A stretch of 64,000 bases of DNA. It comes from Planctomycetota bacterium. GTDB lineage: Bacteria > Planctomycetota > Phycisphaerae > Phycisphaerales > UBA1924. Every line of letters starts with the position of its first letter. Positions within the stretch are counted from its first letter, which is position 1. Made by a program: the position numbers and the translations under genes. The stretch covers positions 117,230 through 181,229 of the forward strand of contig JACTNA010000014.1 of NCBI GenBank assembly GCA_014584315.1, written 5' to 3'. The notes below the pieces were generated by a model, which saw nothing but the letters and a program-made list of their open reading frames with translations, was not told where the DNA came from and did not search any database. Of this stretch, positions 31,260 to 40,105 are shown one piece after another.

Positions 31260-33514
31260 GCGGCCATGCTCCCTTCCCCGGCTGAAGTGCGAGGCAGGGG
31301 CAGGGCGATGGTGGCGGTGGTCCCGTGGCCCGGCTCGCTCCGCAGGGCGATCTCCCCGCCGTGAATCTCGACGATCCGCCGCGCGCGGGTCAGCCCGAGG
31401 CCGGCCTGCCGCCCGGCGGGCTTCTCGCTGAAGAACGGGTCGAATGCGTGACGCGCAGCCTTTGCCGACATGCCTGGCCCCTGATCGACGATCCGAACCA
31501 ACAGTCGGCTATCCACACGGTCGGTTTGAGCCTGAACCAGGATCGGGCCGCCGGGCGCGGCCTCGACGGCGTTGCAGATGACCTCCGCGAGCGCCCGCAC
31601 CAGCAGTTCTCGGTCGGCGTCGATCTCGACGGGGGCATCGCCCACGTCGATCTCGACGTCGGGACGGACGCCCGTCCGGCGGTGTGCTTCGTCGATCGCG
31701 GCGTCGATCGTGGCGCGCAACGCGACCCGCTCCATCGCGGGGGTCGGCGGCGAGGCGAGCAGGTGCAGCGCGGTGATCATGTCGCTCAGTTCGCCGGCCG
31801 CCTGGGCGATCGCCTCCGCCGAAGCCCGGTCGGCGTCGTCCTTCAGGCGGCGCGCGAGCAGCTGGCTGCGCCCGCTGATGACGGTGAGCGGGTTGTTCAT
31901 CTCGTGCGCCGCCCCGGCCGTCACCTCGCCGAGTCGGGCCAGGGCCTCGGCCTGGGCGAGCCGGTCGCGCGCCTCGACCAGCGATCGGTTCACCCCGGCG
32001 AGTTGCTCGCTGATGCGCTGGGCCTGCTCGTGGCGGGCGGCGGCGTCGAGCGCGGCCGCCCAGGTCGCGAGCAGCGCGTCGGCGGGCGCCAGATCGCCCG
32101 CGGCGGGCGGATCGTCCGAGAGCAGCAGGCAGACCTGCGACGCCCCCGCGCCGCGTTGCACGCGCACGGCGGTGCTCGGCTGGGCGCGCAGGCCCGTCGC
32201 GTCCAACGCCGCCGCGGGGAGCGGCGGCACCGTGCGTCCGCCCGCGGCGACGGCCGCGCTCAGTCTCGAGGAGGACTCGCGGGGCACGGCGACGGCGTGA
32301 TCGACGCGCCCCTCCGCGCCGAAGCGGACGGCGAGCCAGGGTTCGCCTTCGTGGCGGCGCAGCAGCGCGCTCCACCGCGTCGGGCCGAGCGTGCGTGCGG
32401 CGGAGCGAGCGATCGCGCCCATCGTCTCGATCGTGCCCCGCGCCGCGTCGTGATCGCCCAGGAACGCCTCGATGCATTCGAGCGCGCCCGCCGAGCGCTT
32501 CGCCTGCCGCGCCCGCCGGTCCGCGGCGGCGTACAGGTCGCCGAGGCGGCGGTTCGCGTTGGCGATCGACTGCAGGAGGAGTTGCGGCGTCGGGCGCGCG
32601 TCCAGCCCGAGCACCTGGAACCGCTGCGCCGCCGCGTCGTGGAGGTGTGTCGCCACGTGGTCGATGGCGCCCGCGTCGAGGCCGGCCTGCTCGCAGACCG
32701 AGATCGACGAGGGCGGCGGGCCGAAGTCGCCCGACCAGCCGATGTGCATCTCGCGGCAGAGTGCCTTGGCGAGCGTGACCAGCGCGATCAGGTCGCGGGG
32801 CGAATCCGCTGGGAGGGACGAGAGCGGCTGCGCGTGCAGCCACATCACGTCGCGCAGTTCGTCGGGCAGGCCCCACCGCTCGGCGATGCGTCGGCCCGCC
32901 GTGTGGTGGTCGATGCCGATGACGGTGCGTTCCACGGCCGCGCTGTCGCACCCGCGCTTCTGCGCCACCAGCACGACGCGCTGGTACGCCTCGGGCAGCA
33001 CCAGGTCGAGGGCGAGTTTGCCGACGCCGTGCAGCACGCCGGCGGTGAACGCCTCGTCGGGGCGAACGCCGAGTTTGCGGTAGCGGTGCGCGAACAGTTC
33101 GGCGGCGCAGGCGACGCCCAGCGCGTGCTTCCAGAACCCTTCGCGGTCGAAGGCCTCCGAGCCGCCCGCGTCTCCGCGGCGCGGGCCGTCCCGACCGCTC
33201 ATCAGGTCGTAGACGCTGACGCTGAGGACCGAGGACTGGACCGCCTCCAGCCCGAGCATGATGATGGCGCGCCGGACGGTGGTGACGCGATCGCCGAGGC
33301 CGTGGGCGGCCTTGCGGCACAGCCCGAGGATGCGGGCCGTCAGCGCGGGGTCGGACTCGAGCAGTGTGACGATCTCGTCGAGGTCGGCGTCGTCCGCGCT
33401 CCCGACCGCGAGCAGCCGCGTGGCAACGGGCGAGAGGGTCGGCAGGGCGTCCACCTGCTGGAGGACCAGTTCGGCGTGGCGGGCTCGGGATGGATCGGCG
33501 GCCTGCTCAATCAC
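31256..33514 (-). CDS. HDOD domain fused to histidine kinase
   Basis: 752 residues. An N-terminal HDOD domain (about 15-260: LPTLSPVATRLL, DPALTARILGLC, FTAGVLHGVGKLAL, GIDHHTAGRRIAERW) is followed by a GAF-like middle region. Then comes a kinase core: H-box GAAHEMNNPLTVISGRSQLL near residue 535, N-box AEVICNAVEAAP, and G-boxes IVDQGPGMSAKA and AGLGLTRARRIVEIHGG. HDOD proteins act as scaffold-like signalling modules; here it is joined directly to a kinase. The phospho-partner is probably the intact receiver in the gene 4 bp upstream. It overlaps the pseudo-receiver gene by 4 bp. No membrane segment is seen, so it senses something internal. Confidence 0.86.
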   Translation of the reverse strand: MIEQAADPSRARHAELVLQQVDALPTLSPVATRLLAVGSADDADLDEIVTLLESDPALTARILGLCRKAAHGLGDRVTTVRRAIIMLGLEAVQSSVLSVSVYDLMSGRDGPRRGDAGGSEAFDREGFWKHALGVACAAELFAHRYRKLGVRPDEAFTAGVLHGVGKLALDLVLPEAYQRVVLVAQKRGCDSAAVERTVIGIDHHTAGRRIAERWGLPDELRDVMWLHAQPLSSLPADSPRDLIALVTLAKALCREMHIGWSGDFGPPPSSISVCEQAGLDAGAIDHVATHLHDAAAQRFQVLGLDARPTPQLLLQSIANANRRLGDLYAAADRRARQAKRSAGALECIEAFLGDHDAARGTIETMGAIARSAARTLGPTRWSALLRRHEGEPWLAVRFGAEGRVDHAVAVPRESSSRLSAAVAAGGRTVPPLPAAALDATGLRAQPSTAVRVQRGAGASQVCLLLSDDPPAAGDLAPADALLATWAAALDAAARHEQAQRISEQLAGVNRSLVEARDRLAQAEALARLGEVTAGAAHEMNNPLTVISGRSQLLARRLKDDADRASAEAIAQAAGELSDMITALHLLASPPTPAMERVALRATIDAAIDEAHRRTGVRPDVEIDVGDAPVEIDADRELLVRALAEVICNAVEAAPGGPILVQAQTDRVDSRLLVRIVDQGPGMSAKAARHAFDPFFSEKPAGRQAGLGLTRARRIVEIHGGEIALRSEPGHGTTATIALPLPRTSAGEGSMAA

Positions 33515-33518
33515 GGGG

Positions 33519-34130
33519 CTACACGTCGGTGTGTTCGAGGCCCAGCAGCGACGCGACGCGCTCCATGAGCGAGCCGACGTCGAACGGCTTCTTCACGAAC
33601 TCGTCCGCGCCGGCGTGGCGCAGCGCGGCCACCTCGTCCTGGTTCACGACGCCGCTCACGCAGATGATCCGGGTTCCCTCCAACTCGGGCTTCTCCCGGA
33701 TCCGCTTGCACACGATGTTCCCGTTCACGTCCGGGAGCATGTAGTCGAGGATCAGCACGTGCGGCCTGAAACTCTCGGTGAGCATCCCCGCGTCGTAGCC
33801 CGTCGCGGCGGTCCGCAGTTCGAAACGTTCGTCGCCGCCCAGGACGTCGCGGAACAGTTCGAGGATGCGCTCGTCGTCGTCCACGACGAGCACCCGCTTG
33901 CGCGCGCCCTCGAGCGCGTCGGTCGGGATGTTGTTCGCCCGCATGAAGCGGATCAGTTCGTCGCGCGGGATGCGACGGAACTTCGAGCCGGGGACCCGGA
34001 AGCCCGAGAGACGCCCCGAGTCGAAGCAGCGGATGATGGTCTGCTGGCTGACCTTGCACACCTCGGCGGCCTCGCCGGTGGTGAAGATCTTCTTCTCCGC
34101 CCACGTCTGCTGGCCGTTGTCGGTGCTCAT
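33519..34130 (-). CDS. Response regulator with N-terminal excisionase-type HTH and C-terminal receiver
   Basis: 203 residues. Residues about 17-62 (FTTGEAAEVCKVSQQTIIRC through RRIPRDELIRFMRANNI) form a MerR/excisionase-like winged helix. Residues about 76-195 form a canonical receiver with VLVVDDDERI, phosphoacceptor Asp in LILDYMLPDVNG and Lys in DEFVKKPFDV. The order HTH-then-receiver is reversed compared with OmpR/NarL regulators. It is the first gene of a three-gene unit with the HDOD-kinase and the pseudo-receiver/GAF protein. Its start (ATG 34130) was chosen because upstream in-frame sequence is low-complexity. Confidence 0.86.
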   Translation of the reverse strand: MSTDNGQQTWAEKKIFTTGEAAEVCKVSQQTIIRCFDSGRLSGFRVPGSKFRRIPRDELIRFMRANNIPTDALEGARKRVLVVDDDERILELFRDVLGGDERFELRTAATGYDAGMLTESFRPHVLILDYMLPDVNGNIVCKRIREKPELEGTRIICVSGVVNQDEVAALRHAGADEFVKKPFDVGSLMERVASLLGLEHTDV

Positions 34131-34283
34131 GGCTGCCGTCCCTGCCCTTGGCGCGGGTCGGCCGTCCCTGGCCGCCGACGCGCGGAACCCCGCGCGCCGA
34201 CCCTGCGCTCCTGCTGCATCGGCGCGCAGACCCCCCAACTTCACGCCAACCCAGGACCGTGCCCGCGGCAACGAGCGCACCAG

Positions 34284-34308
34284 CGAGCCGCGACCGTCAG
34301 GGAGCGGT
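34284..34308. repeat. 25-bp interspersed repeat, intergenic copy
   Basis: Begins cgagccgcgaccgtcaggga. An exact 25-base second copy lies at 48270-48294 inside the pabB-like gene. It is located between tsaB and the signalling operon, in a 204-bp gap where no gene or clear promoter is seen. Its complementary strand translates as PLPDGRGS, a peptide I associate with a widely scattered bacterial repeat. Confidence 0.75.
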
Positions 34309-34334
34309 TCTCCCCGGTCCCGCGCAAGGTCCGA

Positions 34335-35021
34335 TTACTCGCCCGCCCCCCCCCGAGCGCGCCAGAGCCGAACGGCCTCCGGCTCACGAGCGTAGAGAGG
34401 GAGCAGCCGCGAAGGATCGACGCTTTCCCGCCCCGCGGCGGCACGCAGCAGCCACGACGCCCCCAGCACGAGCGGCTCGACCGAGACGCCGGACGCCGAC
34501 GCCATCTCCCGCATCGGCCCGGGGAGGAAGCCGTCGCCGATCAGGCGTGGCAGGCCCAGCGCGCTCACGCCGTCGGCGTCGAGCGCGCGCCCGGCGGCGG
34601 TGGGGCGGCCCTGCGCGTCGAACGGGGTCACGACGGCGTGCTCGCCCTTGGAGGCGAGCGCGACCGCGAAGGGTCGCCCGTCGCGGGCCGCCGCGCACGC
34701 CGCGACCTCCGCCGTCGGCACGCCGATGCAGGCCGCGCCGGTCGCCTCGGCGATGAACCGGGCCGTCGTGACGGCGATGCGAAGCCCGGTGTACCCACCC
34801 GGCCCGATCGACACCACGACCGCCCGCAGGTCCGCCGGCCGCACGCCCGCAGCGCGGCAGACGCGGTCGATCGCTGGCATCAGGTCGTCGTCGTGCCGGC
34901 GCGCCGTCGAGAGGCGCTCGACGAACGCCGCGTCGGAGCCGATCGCGCCAACGCCGACCTCCGCCGGGCACGCCGACGGGTTGCTGGTCTCGATGGCGAG
35001 GGCCAATGAGGAAGGGGTCAT
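34335..35021 (-). CDS. tsaB: tRNA threonylcarbamoyladenosine biosynthesis protein TsaB
   Basis: 228 residues. It has the ASKHA-fold N-terminus (LALAIETSNPSA) and the TsaB signature VSIGPGGYTGLRIAVTTARFIAEATG. TsaB pairs with TsaD and TsaE to make t6A at position 37 of ANN-decoding tRNAs. Like other TsaB proteins it lacks TsaD's metal-binding His pair. A C9 tract (34346-34354) lies in the last codons, where a slip would only change the tail. It follows 19 bp after the ArfB-like gene on the same strand. Confidence 0.88.
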   Translation of the reverse strand: MTPSSLALAIETSNPSACPAEVGVGAIGSDAAFVERLSTARRHDDDLMPAIDRVCRAAGVRPADLRAVVVSIGPGGYTGLRIAVTTARFIAEATGAACIGVPTAEVAACAAARDGRPFAVALASKGEHAVVTPFDAQGRPTAAGRALDADGVSALGLPRLIGDGFLPGPMREMASASGVSVEPLVLGASWLLRAAAGRESVDPSRLLPLYAREPEAVRLWRARGGAGE

Positions 35022-35040
35022 TGATGCTGCCTTGGGTGGG

Positions 35041-35514
35041 TCAATCGTCAGAAGTTCTGCGCCGCCGTTTCGTCTCTCCCCGCCGTTTCTTCGCCGCGAT
35101 TCGGCGCTCGACCGATCCCTTCGTCGGCTTCGTCGCCCGGCGCGGCTTCGGGGCGCGCAGCGACCGCTCGACCAGTTCGCTCAAACGCTCCACGCACGCC
35201 GCCCGGTTGCGACCCTGCGAGCGGTATTCGTCCGCAGCGATGACGAGTTCGCCCTTCTCGCTCGCGAGATGGCGTGAGGCCAGACGCCGCAGTCGGCCCC
35301 GCGCCCCCGGCGGCAGCGGCAGGTCGTCCAGGCGAACCCGCAGCACGGCCCGGGTCGCCCGCTTGTTGACGTTCTGGCCCCCCGGGCCGGAACTGGAGAC
35401 GAACGTGAACCGCAGCACGCCCGGCCGAACCGACACCCCCGGCGCGAGACGCACCAGGTTGCCGGATTCGGGCGCGTCATCACCCGGAGCATCATGTGGG
35501 GACATTTCGGGCAT
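35041..35514 (-). CDS. arfB: ArfB/YaeJ-like peptidyl-tRNA hydrolase, ribosome-rescue factor
   Basis: 157 residues, one domain with the catalytic GGQ in FTFVSSSGPGGQNVNKRATRA, followed by a strongly basic C-terminal tail (from about residue 120, RAPKPRRATKPTKGSV onwards). This tail is what ArfB inserts in the empty mRNA channel of stalled ribosomes, and the small size rules out RF1/RF2. It releases peptides from non-stop complexes. ATG 35505 (MSPHD) is an alternative start. It is divergent from the secreted protein gene at 35581. Confidence 0.87.
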   Translation of the reverse strand: MPEMSPHDAPGDDAPESGNLVRLAPGVSVRPGVLRFTFVSSSGPGGQNVNKRATRAVLRVRLDDLPLPPGARGRLRRLASRHLASEKGELVIAADEYRSQGRNRAACVERLSELVERSLRAPKPRRATKPTKGSVERRIAAKKRRGETKRRRRTSDD

Positions 35515-35580
35515 CGCACGTTCTCATCGGCTGCCGCCCACGCTACGCTCCCGGCTCCTGCCACGAACCGGACCCACCCC

Positions 35581-36432
35581 ATGGCCACTCCCGCACGAAT
35601 CCTGCTTCTTGCCGCCGTCGCCTCGGCCTCCCCGCTCGCCCACGCCCAGGACGAGACGCCGCTCGGCGGTACGGACGAGTGGACCGTCCGCTTCGAGCCG
35701 GCCGTCTGGTTCGTGGGGGCGTCCGGCGACCTCCGCCTGCCGGGCACCGAGGCCTCCGGCAACGGCCAGAAACTGGATATCGGCGATCTGAACCTCGACA
35801 GCCCCCGGGCCAGCCCCTTCGGCGAACTGCACCTGAAGCGCGGGCCGTGGCGAATCACGCTCTCCGCGCTCGCGTTCTCGACCGGCGACCGCGACTTCGC
35901 CGCCGAGGGGCCGGGCCAACTCGGCTCGATCGCCTACGACGCCGGAGACGTGCTCGACCTCTCGATGGACTACACGACGTTCGCCGCGACGGGCGGGTAC
36001 GAGTTCCTCACGGCAGAACGCGGCTCGACCGACGGCGGCGGCGTGAAGGTGCGGTCGCGTCTCGTCGGGTTCGCGGGGGCACGCTTCCACGACGTGGACT
36101 TCGACGCCTCGCTCCAGGCGCCCGGGGGCGCGTTCGCCGACGCCGAAGACCTCTTCGCCGAGCCGATCGTCGGTCTGCGCTGGGAACTGGACATTCACGA
36201 ACGGTTCTCGATCGACGTGGTCGGCGCTGCGGGTGCGTTCGGATGGGGCGACCAGTCGTCGTGGTCGGCCGACATTCTCGCAGGGTTCACCTGGCGTCCC
36301 GTCGAGAACCTCGGCGTGCAGATCGGCTACCGGCAGTTGGTCGTCGGCCTGAAGGACGGGGACGACCCGGAGCAGTTCGAGTGGCGCGGCGGCGTGGCGG
36401 GGCTGTACGCCGGGGTCGTCCTCCGATTCTGA
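35581..36432 (+). CDS. Secreted outer-membrane beta-barrel-like protein
   Basis: 283 residues. A signal peptide (1-22, ending LAHAQ) precedes a chain dominated by alternating polar/hydrophobic beta strands (WTVRFEPAVWFVGASGDLRL, FGELHLKRGPWRITLSALAF, GVQIGYRQLVVGLKDG). It ends with the aromatic C-terminal residue expected of a barrel (VVLRF). It resembles small outer-membrane proteins without a recognised family. A role in the outer membrane is inferred only. Confidence 0.72.
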   Translation: MATPARILLLAAVASASPLAHAQDETPLGGTDEWTVRFEPAVWFVGASGDLRLPGTEASGNGQKLDIGDLNLDSPRASPFGELHLKRGPWRITLSALAFSTGDRDFAAEGPGQLGSIAYDAGDVLDLSMDYTTFAATGGYEFLTAERGSTDGGGVKVRSRLVGFAGARFHDVDFDASLQAPGGAFADAEDLFAEPIVGLRWELDIHERFSIDVVGAAGAFGWGDQSSWSADILAGFTWRPVENLGVQIGYRQLVVGLKDGDDPEQFEWRGGVAGLYAGVVLRF

Positions 36433-36493
36433 GCCGCGAACCCCCCGCGAACCCCCTTCCCGACGCCCGGCGGGGCGGTCCCGGACGCCGGTG

Positions 36494-36522
36494 TTGACCG
36501 CACGCGGCCGATGTGCGACACT
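36494..36522 (+). promoter_or_regulatory. Possible sigma-70-type promoter of the HU gene
   Basis: ttgacc (36494-36499) and gacact (36517-36522) are separated by 17 bases, the standard spacing; the -10 box matches only three of six positions. It would leave a leader of roughly 125 bases before the HU start codon. No known riboswitch or attenuator is recognised in that leader. Confidence 0.35.
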
Positions 36523-36655
36523 CTGCCCCGGAAGAGTCAGGGTGTCCCGTGAACGGTAACTCACTCGTCGGGGGACGAGGCCCGGATCACGGGTGGTGAG
36601 GACGCTCCCGTCGGCCCGCGGGGTCGAACGGAACGTGCAGGGGGAGCGGGCGGCG

Positions 36656-37072
36656 ATGAAGACCATCACCAAGAAAGACCTGATCGACCGCATCACCGCG
36701 AAGACGGGCGAGAAACGCGCCGCGGTGAAGCGCATCGTCCAGGAGTTCCTCGAGCAGATCGGCGGCGATCTCGCCGCCGGCAACCGCATCGAGTTCCGCG
36801 ACTTCGGCGTCTTCGAGGTCCGCCAGCGCGCCCCCCGAACCGCCCAGAACCCCAAGACCCTCCAGCCCGTGCAGGTCCCCGGCCGGCCCACCGTCCGGTT
36901 CAAGCCCGGGCGACAGATGCGCGACAGCATCGAGAACGGCGACGCACGGATCGTCGAGGTCCGCCCCACGGGGAAGCGGGCGCGCAAGGCGGAAGTCCAC
37001 GTCCGCACCGGCGGCGCCCGCGTCGCGTCGTCGGACGACGGGCGCGGGCCGAAGGGCACGACCCGCGATTAG
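36656..37072 (+). CDS. HU/IHF-family DNA-binding protein
   Basis: 138 residues. The first 90 are a standard HU fold (TKKDLIDRITAKTGEKRAAVKRIVQEFLEQI, then FRDFGVFEVRQRAPRTAQNP and VPGRPTVRFKPGRQM), with the beta-arm sequence and its proline conserved. A basic ~45-residue tail (RKAEVHVRTGGARVAS and so on) follows, making it longer than the usual 90. HU bends DNA and organises the nucleoid. The ATG at 36656 is used because HU similarity starts at once. It overlaps nadA tail-to-tail by 4 bp. Confidence 0.9.
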   Translation: MKTITKKDLIDRITAKTGEKRAAVKRIVQEFLEQIGGDLAAGNRIEFRDFGVFEVRQRAPRTAQNPKTLQPVQVPGRPTVRFKPGRQMRDSIENGDARIVEVRPTGKRARKAEVHVRTGGARVASSDDGRGPKGTTRD

Positions 37073-38304
37073 TCCACGCAGCTGCCGACCGGCTTCTCGC
37101 TCGCCAGCCTCAGCATCCGCTCCAGCGCGGCCAGGGCGTGCGCGCGGACCTCGGGGTGCACGCGGATCACGTTCACGCTCCGTGCCTCGCCGCGCGGCGT
37201 GCCCACGCCGCACAGATTGTCCAGCGTCCACAGCAGGTGCGGCTCGTCGATGCGGTACATCGTGGTGCAGAGGCACTGGCAGTCCGAGAGGATGCGCACC
37301 TCCACGCCCCGCTCCGCGGCCTCGCGCGACAGACGCCCGACCAGGTGGACCTCGGTGCCCACGGCCCATCGGCTGCCGCGCGGCGCACGCCGGATCGTCG
37401 CGATGATGAACTCCGTCGAGCCGGCCAGGTCCGCGCGGTCCACCACCTCCTTGCAACACTCGGGGTGCACGAGGATGCGCACCGGCTCCTCGCCGCGCTC
37501 GAGTCGGCGTTCGTTCTCGGCGTGGATCTCGTCGCAGTGCTCGGGGCGGAAGAGTTTGTGGACCGAGCAGTGCCCCGCCCACAGGATCACGCGTGCCTCC
37601 AGCAGCGCGCCCGGCGATGCGCCGCCCAGCGGGTGCCCCTGGCGGGTCTTCCGCGGGTCGTACAGGCACGATTCGGTGGCAACGTCCACGCCGAACTTCG
37701 CCGCCGTGTTGCGGCCGAGGTGCTGGTCGGGCAGGAAGAGCACCTTCACGTCGTCGCCCGCGTCCGGCTCGTCGCCGCCCGCCAGCGCCCACTCGAAGAC
37801 GCGGTCGGCGTTGGAACTGGTGCAGCACGCCCCGCCGCGCTCGCCGACGAACGCCTTGATCGCCGCGGTCGAGTTCACGTAGGTCACCGGGATGATCCGC
37901 CCGCGCCACCCCTGGTCGCGCAGGGCGGCGTGGATCATGTCCCACGCCTCGCATACGTCGTCGTAGTCCGCCATGTCCGCCATCGAGCAGCCCGCCGAGA
38001 GGTCGGGCAGGATCACCTCGACGTGCTCGGGCGTGAGCATGTCCGCCGTCTCGGCCATGAAGTGGACGCCGCAGAACACGACGTGCCGCACGGGCCGCTC
38101 CCCGGCGACCCGCGCGGCGATCTGGCTGAGTTTGAGCGAGTCGCCGGTGAAGTCCGCGTGCCGGATCACGTCGTCGGTCTGGTAGTGGTGCCCGAGGATC
38201 ACCAGCGATTCCCCGAGCCGCGCGCGCCGATCGTTGATCTGCCGGCCCAACTCGTCCGGCGACATGCGAAGATAGTGATCGCTCAGCGACGGCTGCCAGA
38301 GCAT
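37069..38304 (-). CDS. nadA: Quinolinate synthase
   Basis: 411 residues. It condenses iminoaspartate with dihydroxyacetone phosphate in de novo NAD synthesis and carries a [4Fe-4S] cluster. Recognisable blocks: VILGHHYQTDDVIRHADFTGDSL, VVFCGVHFMAETADML, VTYVNSTAAIKA, FLPDQHLGRNT, HPECCKEV and LSDCQCLCTTMYRI. Cluster cysteines are expected in the FCGV, ECC and CQC segments. It is longer than the E. coli enzyme (347) and belongs to the long NadA form. No nadB or nadC is adjacent. Confidence 0.93.
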   Translation of the reverse strand: MLWQPSLSDHYLRMSPDELGRQINDRRARLGESLVILGHHYQTDDVIRHADFTGDSLKLSQIAARVAGERPVRHVVFCGVHFMAETADMLTPEHVEVILPDLSAGCSMADMADYDDVCEAWDMIHAALRDQGWRGRIIPVTYVNSTAAIKAFVGERGGACCTSSNADRVFEWALAGGDEPDAGDDVKVLFLPDQHLGRNTAAKFGVDVATESCLYDPRKTRQGHPLGGASPGALLEARVILWAGHCSVHKLFRPEHCDEIHAENERRLERGEEPVRILVHPECCKEVVDRADLAGSTEFIIATIRRAPRGSRWAVGTEVHLVGRLSREAAERGVEVRILSDCQCLCTTMYRIDEPHLLWTLDNLCGVGTPRGEARSVNVIRVHPEVRAHALAALERMLRLASEKPVGSCVD

Positions 38305-38378
38305 CGTGGGCCTCCCGCAGGAACTATAGGGGGAGTGCCCGCAGCGGCGGCACAGGCGTTCCGCGCGCGACGCCTTCG

Positions 38379-38759
38379 TCAGGCCGCCGCAGCGCCGACG
38401 GACTGCGCGCTGTCGAACTCGAGGGCGATGCGCTGGCGGCCGTCGAAGCCGGCCTCCGCCCGCACGACCCGCGCGCCGACCATCCGCTGCCGGGCGAGCA
38501 CGATCTCGCCGCCCCACCCGATCGCGACGTCCACCTTGTCGCCGGGCAGGAAGGGGCGCGGCGACTCGACGAGCAACTTCGCGCCGCCGGCCGAGAGGTC
38601 GTACGTCCCCGCCAGCACGAAGCGGCGGCTGTCGCGGTGGATCAGTTTGCACGGGCGCGTCACGGCGTACCTCGGGTGCCGCCTCCGGTCGCTCGCCTTC
38701 ACCTCCACGGGCGGGCCGGCGCGTTCGAGGCTGGTGCGTGGGGTCTCGGTCTCGGCCAT
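38379..38759 (-). CDS. PilZ-domain protein
   Basis: 126 residues forming a single PilZ domain with the c-di-GMP motifs RRRHPR (RxxxR, about 25-30) and DLSAGGAKL (D/NxSxxG). It would bind c-di-GMP, with an unknown target. It lies alone, divergent from the glycosyltransferase at 38907, so it might regulate exopolysaccharide synthesis; this is inference. No other domain is present. Confidence 0.86.
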   Translation of the reverse strand: MAETETPRTSLERAGPPVEVKASDRRRHPRYAVTRPCKLIHRDSRRFVLAGTYDLSAGGAKLLVESPRPFLPGDKVDVAIGWGGEIVLARQRMVGARVVRAEAGFDGRQRIALEFDSAQSVGAAAA

Positions 38760-38906
38760 GGGTCGCTCCGTTCCGGGGGCGGCTGCCCCCTCCTCGCCTA
38801 TCGGACAGAATCCACGGCCACTTCGCCGCACACGCGGCAAGGCTTCACCGGTTTCCCGCCGATAAGCACAACCGGACCTTGCGAACCGCCCCGGAGAGCG
38901 TGCCCG

Positions 38907-39971
38907 ATGGATGTGAGCGTCGTCATCCCGACCCACGCCCGGCCCGACAGACTGGCCGCGTGCGTCCGTGCGTTGGCGGCCCAGACGGTCGGGGGCGACC
39001 GGTTCGAAGTCCTGGTGGGCATCGACGGCGGCGAGGACGACCCGAGGGCCGCCGAAGCCGTTCGCGCCGCGCTGCGCGCCGCCTGGCCGCACGACCGCGC
39101 GGACCGGCTCGGCGTCGTGCCGCTGCCGCGGCAAGGGCAGGCCGCGGTGCGCAACGCGCTCCTGGCGCGCGCGCGCGGCGAGACGATCGTCTTCCTGAAC
39201 GACGACGTGGTCCCCGGGCCGGGCCTGCTCGCCGCGCACCTCGCGGCCCAGCGAGAGGCGCGCGCGGCGGGGCGACGCGCGCTCGTGGTCGGCTCCGCGC
39301 CGTGGCGCGTCCACACGCCCGATCGCCTCTTCGATCGCCTGATCCGAGAGACCTCGATGGTCTTCTTCTACGACCGCATGGACGCGATGCTCCGCGCGGG
39401 CGAGGCCGGGCGCGACCACGACTGGGGCTTCCGGCACGCGTGGATGCTCAACCTCTCCGCGCCGGCCGCGCTCGTGCGTGAGGCGGGCGGCATCGCGGTC
39501 TTCCCCGACACCTACGGCTACGAGGACGACGAACTGGCGTGGCGCCTGGCCCGACGCTTCGGGACGCGCGTGCTCTACCGCCCCGAGGCCGTCGCCGTCC
39601 ACGACCACCGCATGGACCCGGAGGACTACCTGCGTCGCGAGTTCCGGCTTGGGCACGCGGCGTGGGGCTTCGCGCGGGCCGCGCCGGAGTGCGCCCGCGA
39701 CATGTTCGGACGCGACGTGGCGAGCGGGGAAGAGGCCGCCTACTCGCGCGAGTTCGTGCGCCGCGAGCGCGCGACGGCCGAGCGGCTGGAGGCCTCGTTC
39801 CGCGCCCTGGCCGACCTGCCCGCCGACGCGGCGTCAGGCCCCCACGCCGGCGCGATCGTCCGGCTCGCCTACGAGCAGCACCTGCTCCTCAAGCGCTGGC
39901 ACTGGCGCCGCGGCCTGCTGGCGGCGGCCGACGAGCACGCCCCGTCGCACGACGCACGGGAGAGGACTTGA
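38907..39971 (+). CDS. Family 2 glycosyltransferase
   Basis: 354 residues. The GT-A domain starts VSVVIPTHARPDRLAACVRALAAQ. The nucleotide-sugar DxD region is in IVFLNDDVVPGP, and ED-box-like AVFPDTYGYEDDELAWRLA is further on, with a conserved VAVHDHRM block. The C-terminal ~110 residues are charged and helical. An SD-like ggagag precedes the ATG at a good distance. The acceptor is not known, and the gene stands outside the main cluster. Its 3' end runs into a short-period repeat. Confidence 0.82.
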   Translation: MDVSVVIPTHARPDRLAACVRALAAQTVGGDRFEVLVGIDGGEDDPRAAEAVRAALRAAWPHDRADRLGVVPLPRQGQAAVRNALLARARGETIVFLNDDVVPGPGLLAAHLAAQREARAAGRRALVVGSAPWRVHTPDRLFDRLIRETSMVFFYDRMDAMLRAGEAGRDHDWGFRHAWMLNLSAPAALVREAGGIAVFPDTYGYEDDELAWRLARRFGTRVLYRPEAVAVHDHRMDPEDYLRREFRLGHAAWGFARAAPECARDMFGRDVASGEEAAYSREFVRRERATAERLEASFRALADLPADAASGPHAGAIVRLAYEQHLLLKRWHWRRGLLAAADEHAPSHDARERT

Positions 39972-40075
39972 ACGCGAAGGGCGCGAAGACCGCGAAGCGA
40001 TCGAAGGCACACAAGTCCCTCCGTAGCCGCTACTCCGCCACTCCGCCACTTTGCCACTCTGCCGCTTCTCTTCCT
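39968..40075. repeat. Two short-period repeats, acgcgaagg and ccgccactc types
   Basis: aacgcgaagggcgcgaagac (period 9) follows the glycosyltransferase stop. It is succeeded by ctccgccactccgccactt (period 9, ccgccact units) up to the trpS stop-side region. These belong to the same style as the repeats at 17676, 25338 and 41218. Confidence 0.6.
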
Positions 40076-40105
40076 TGCCGCACTTCCCATCGCACCTCGC
40101 CGCCG

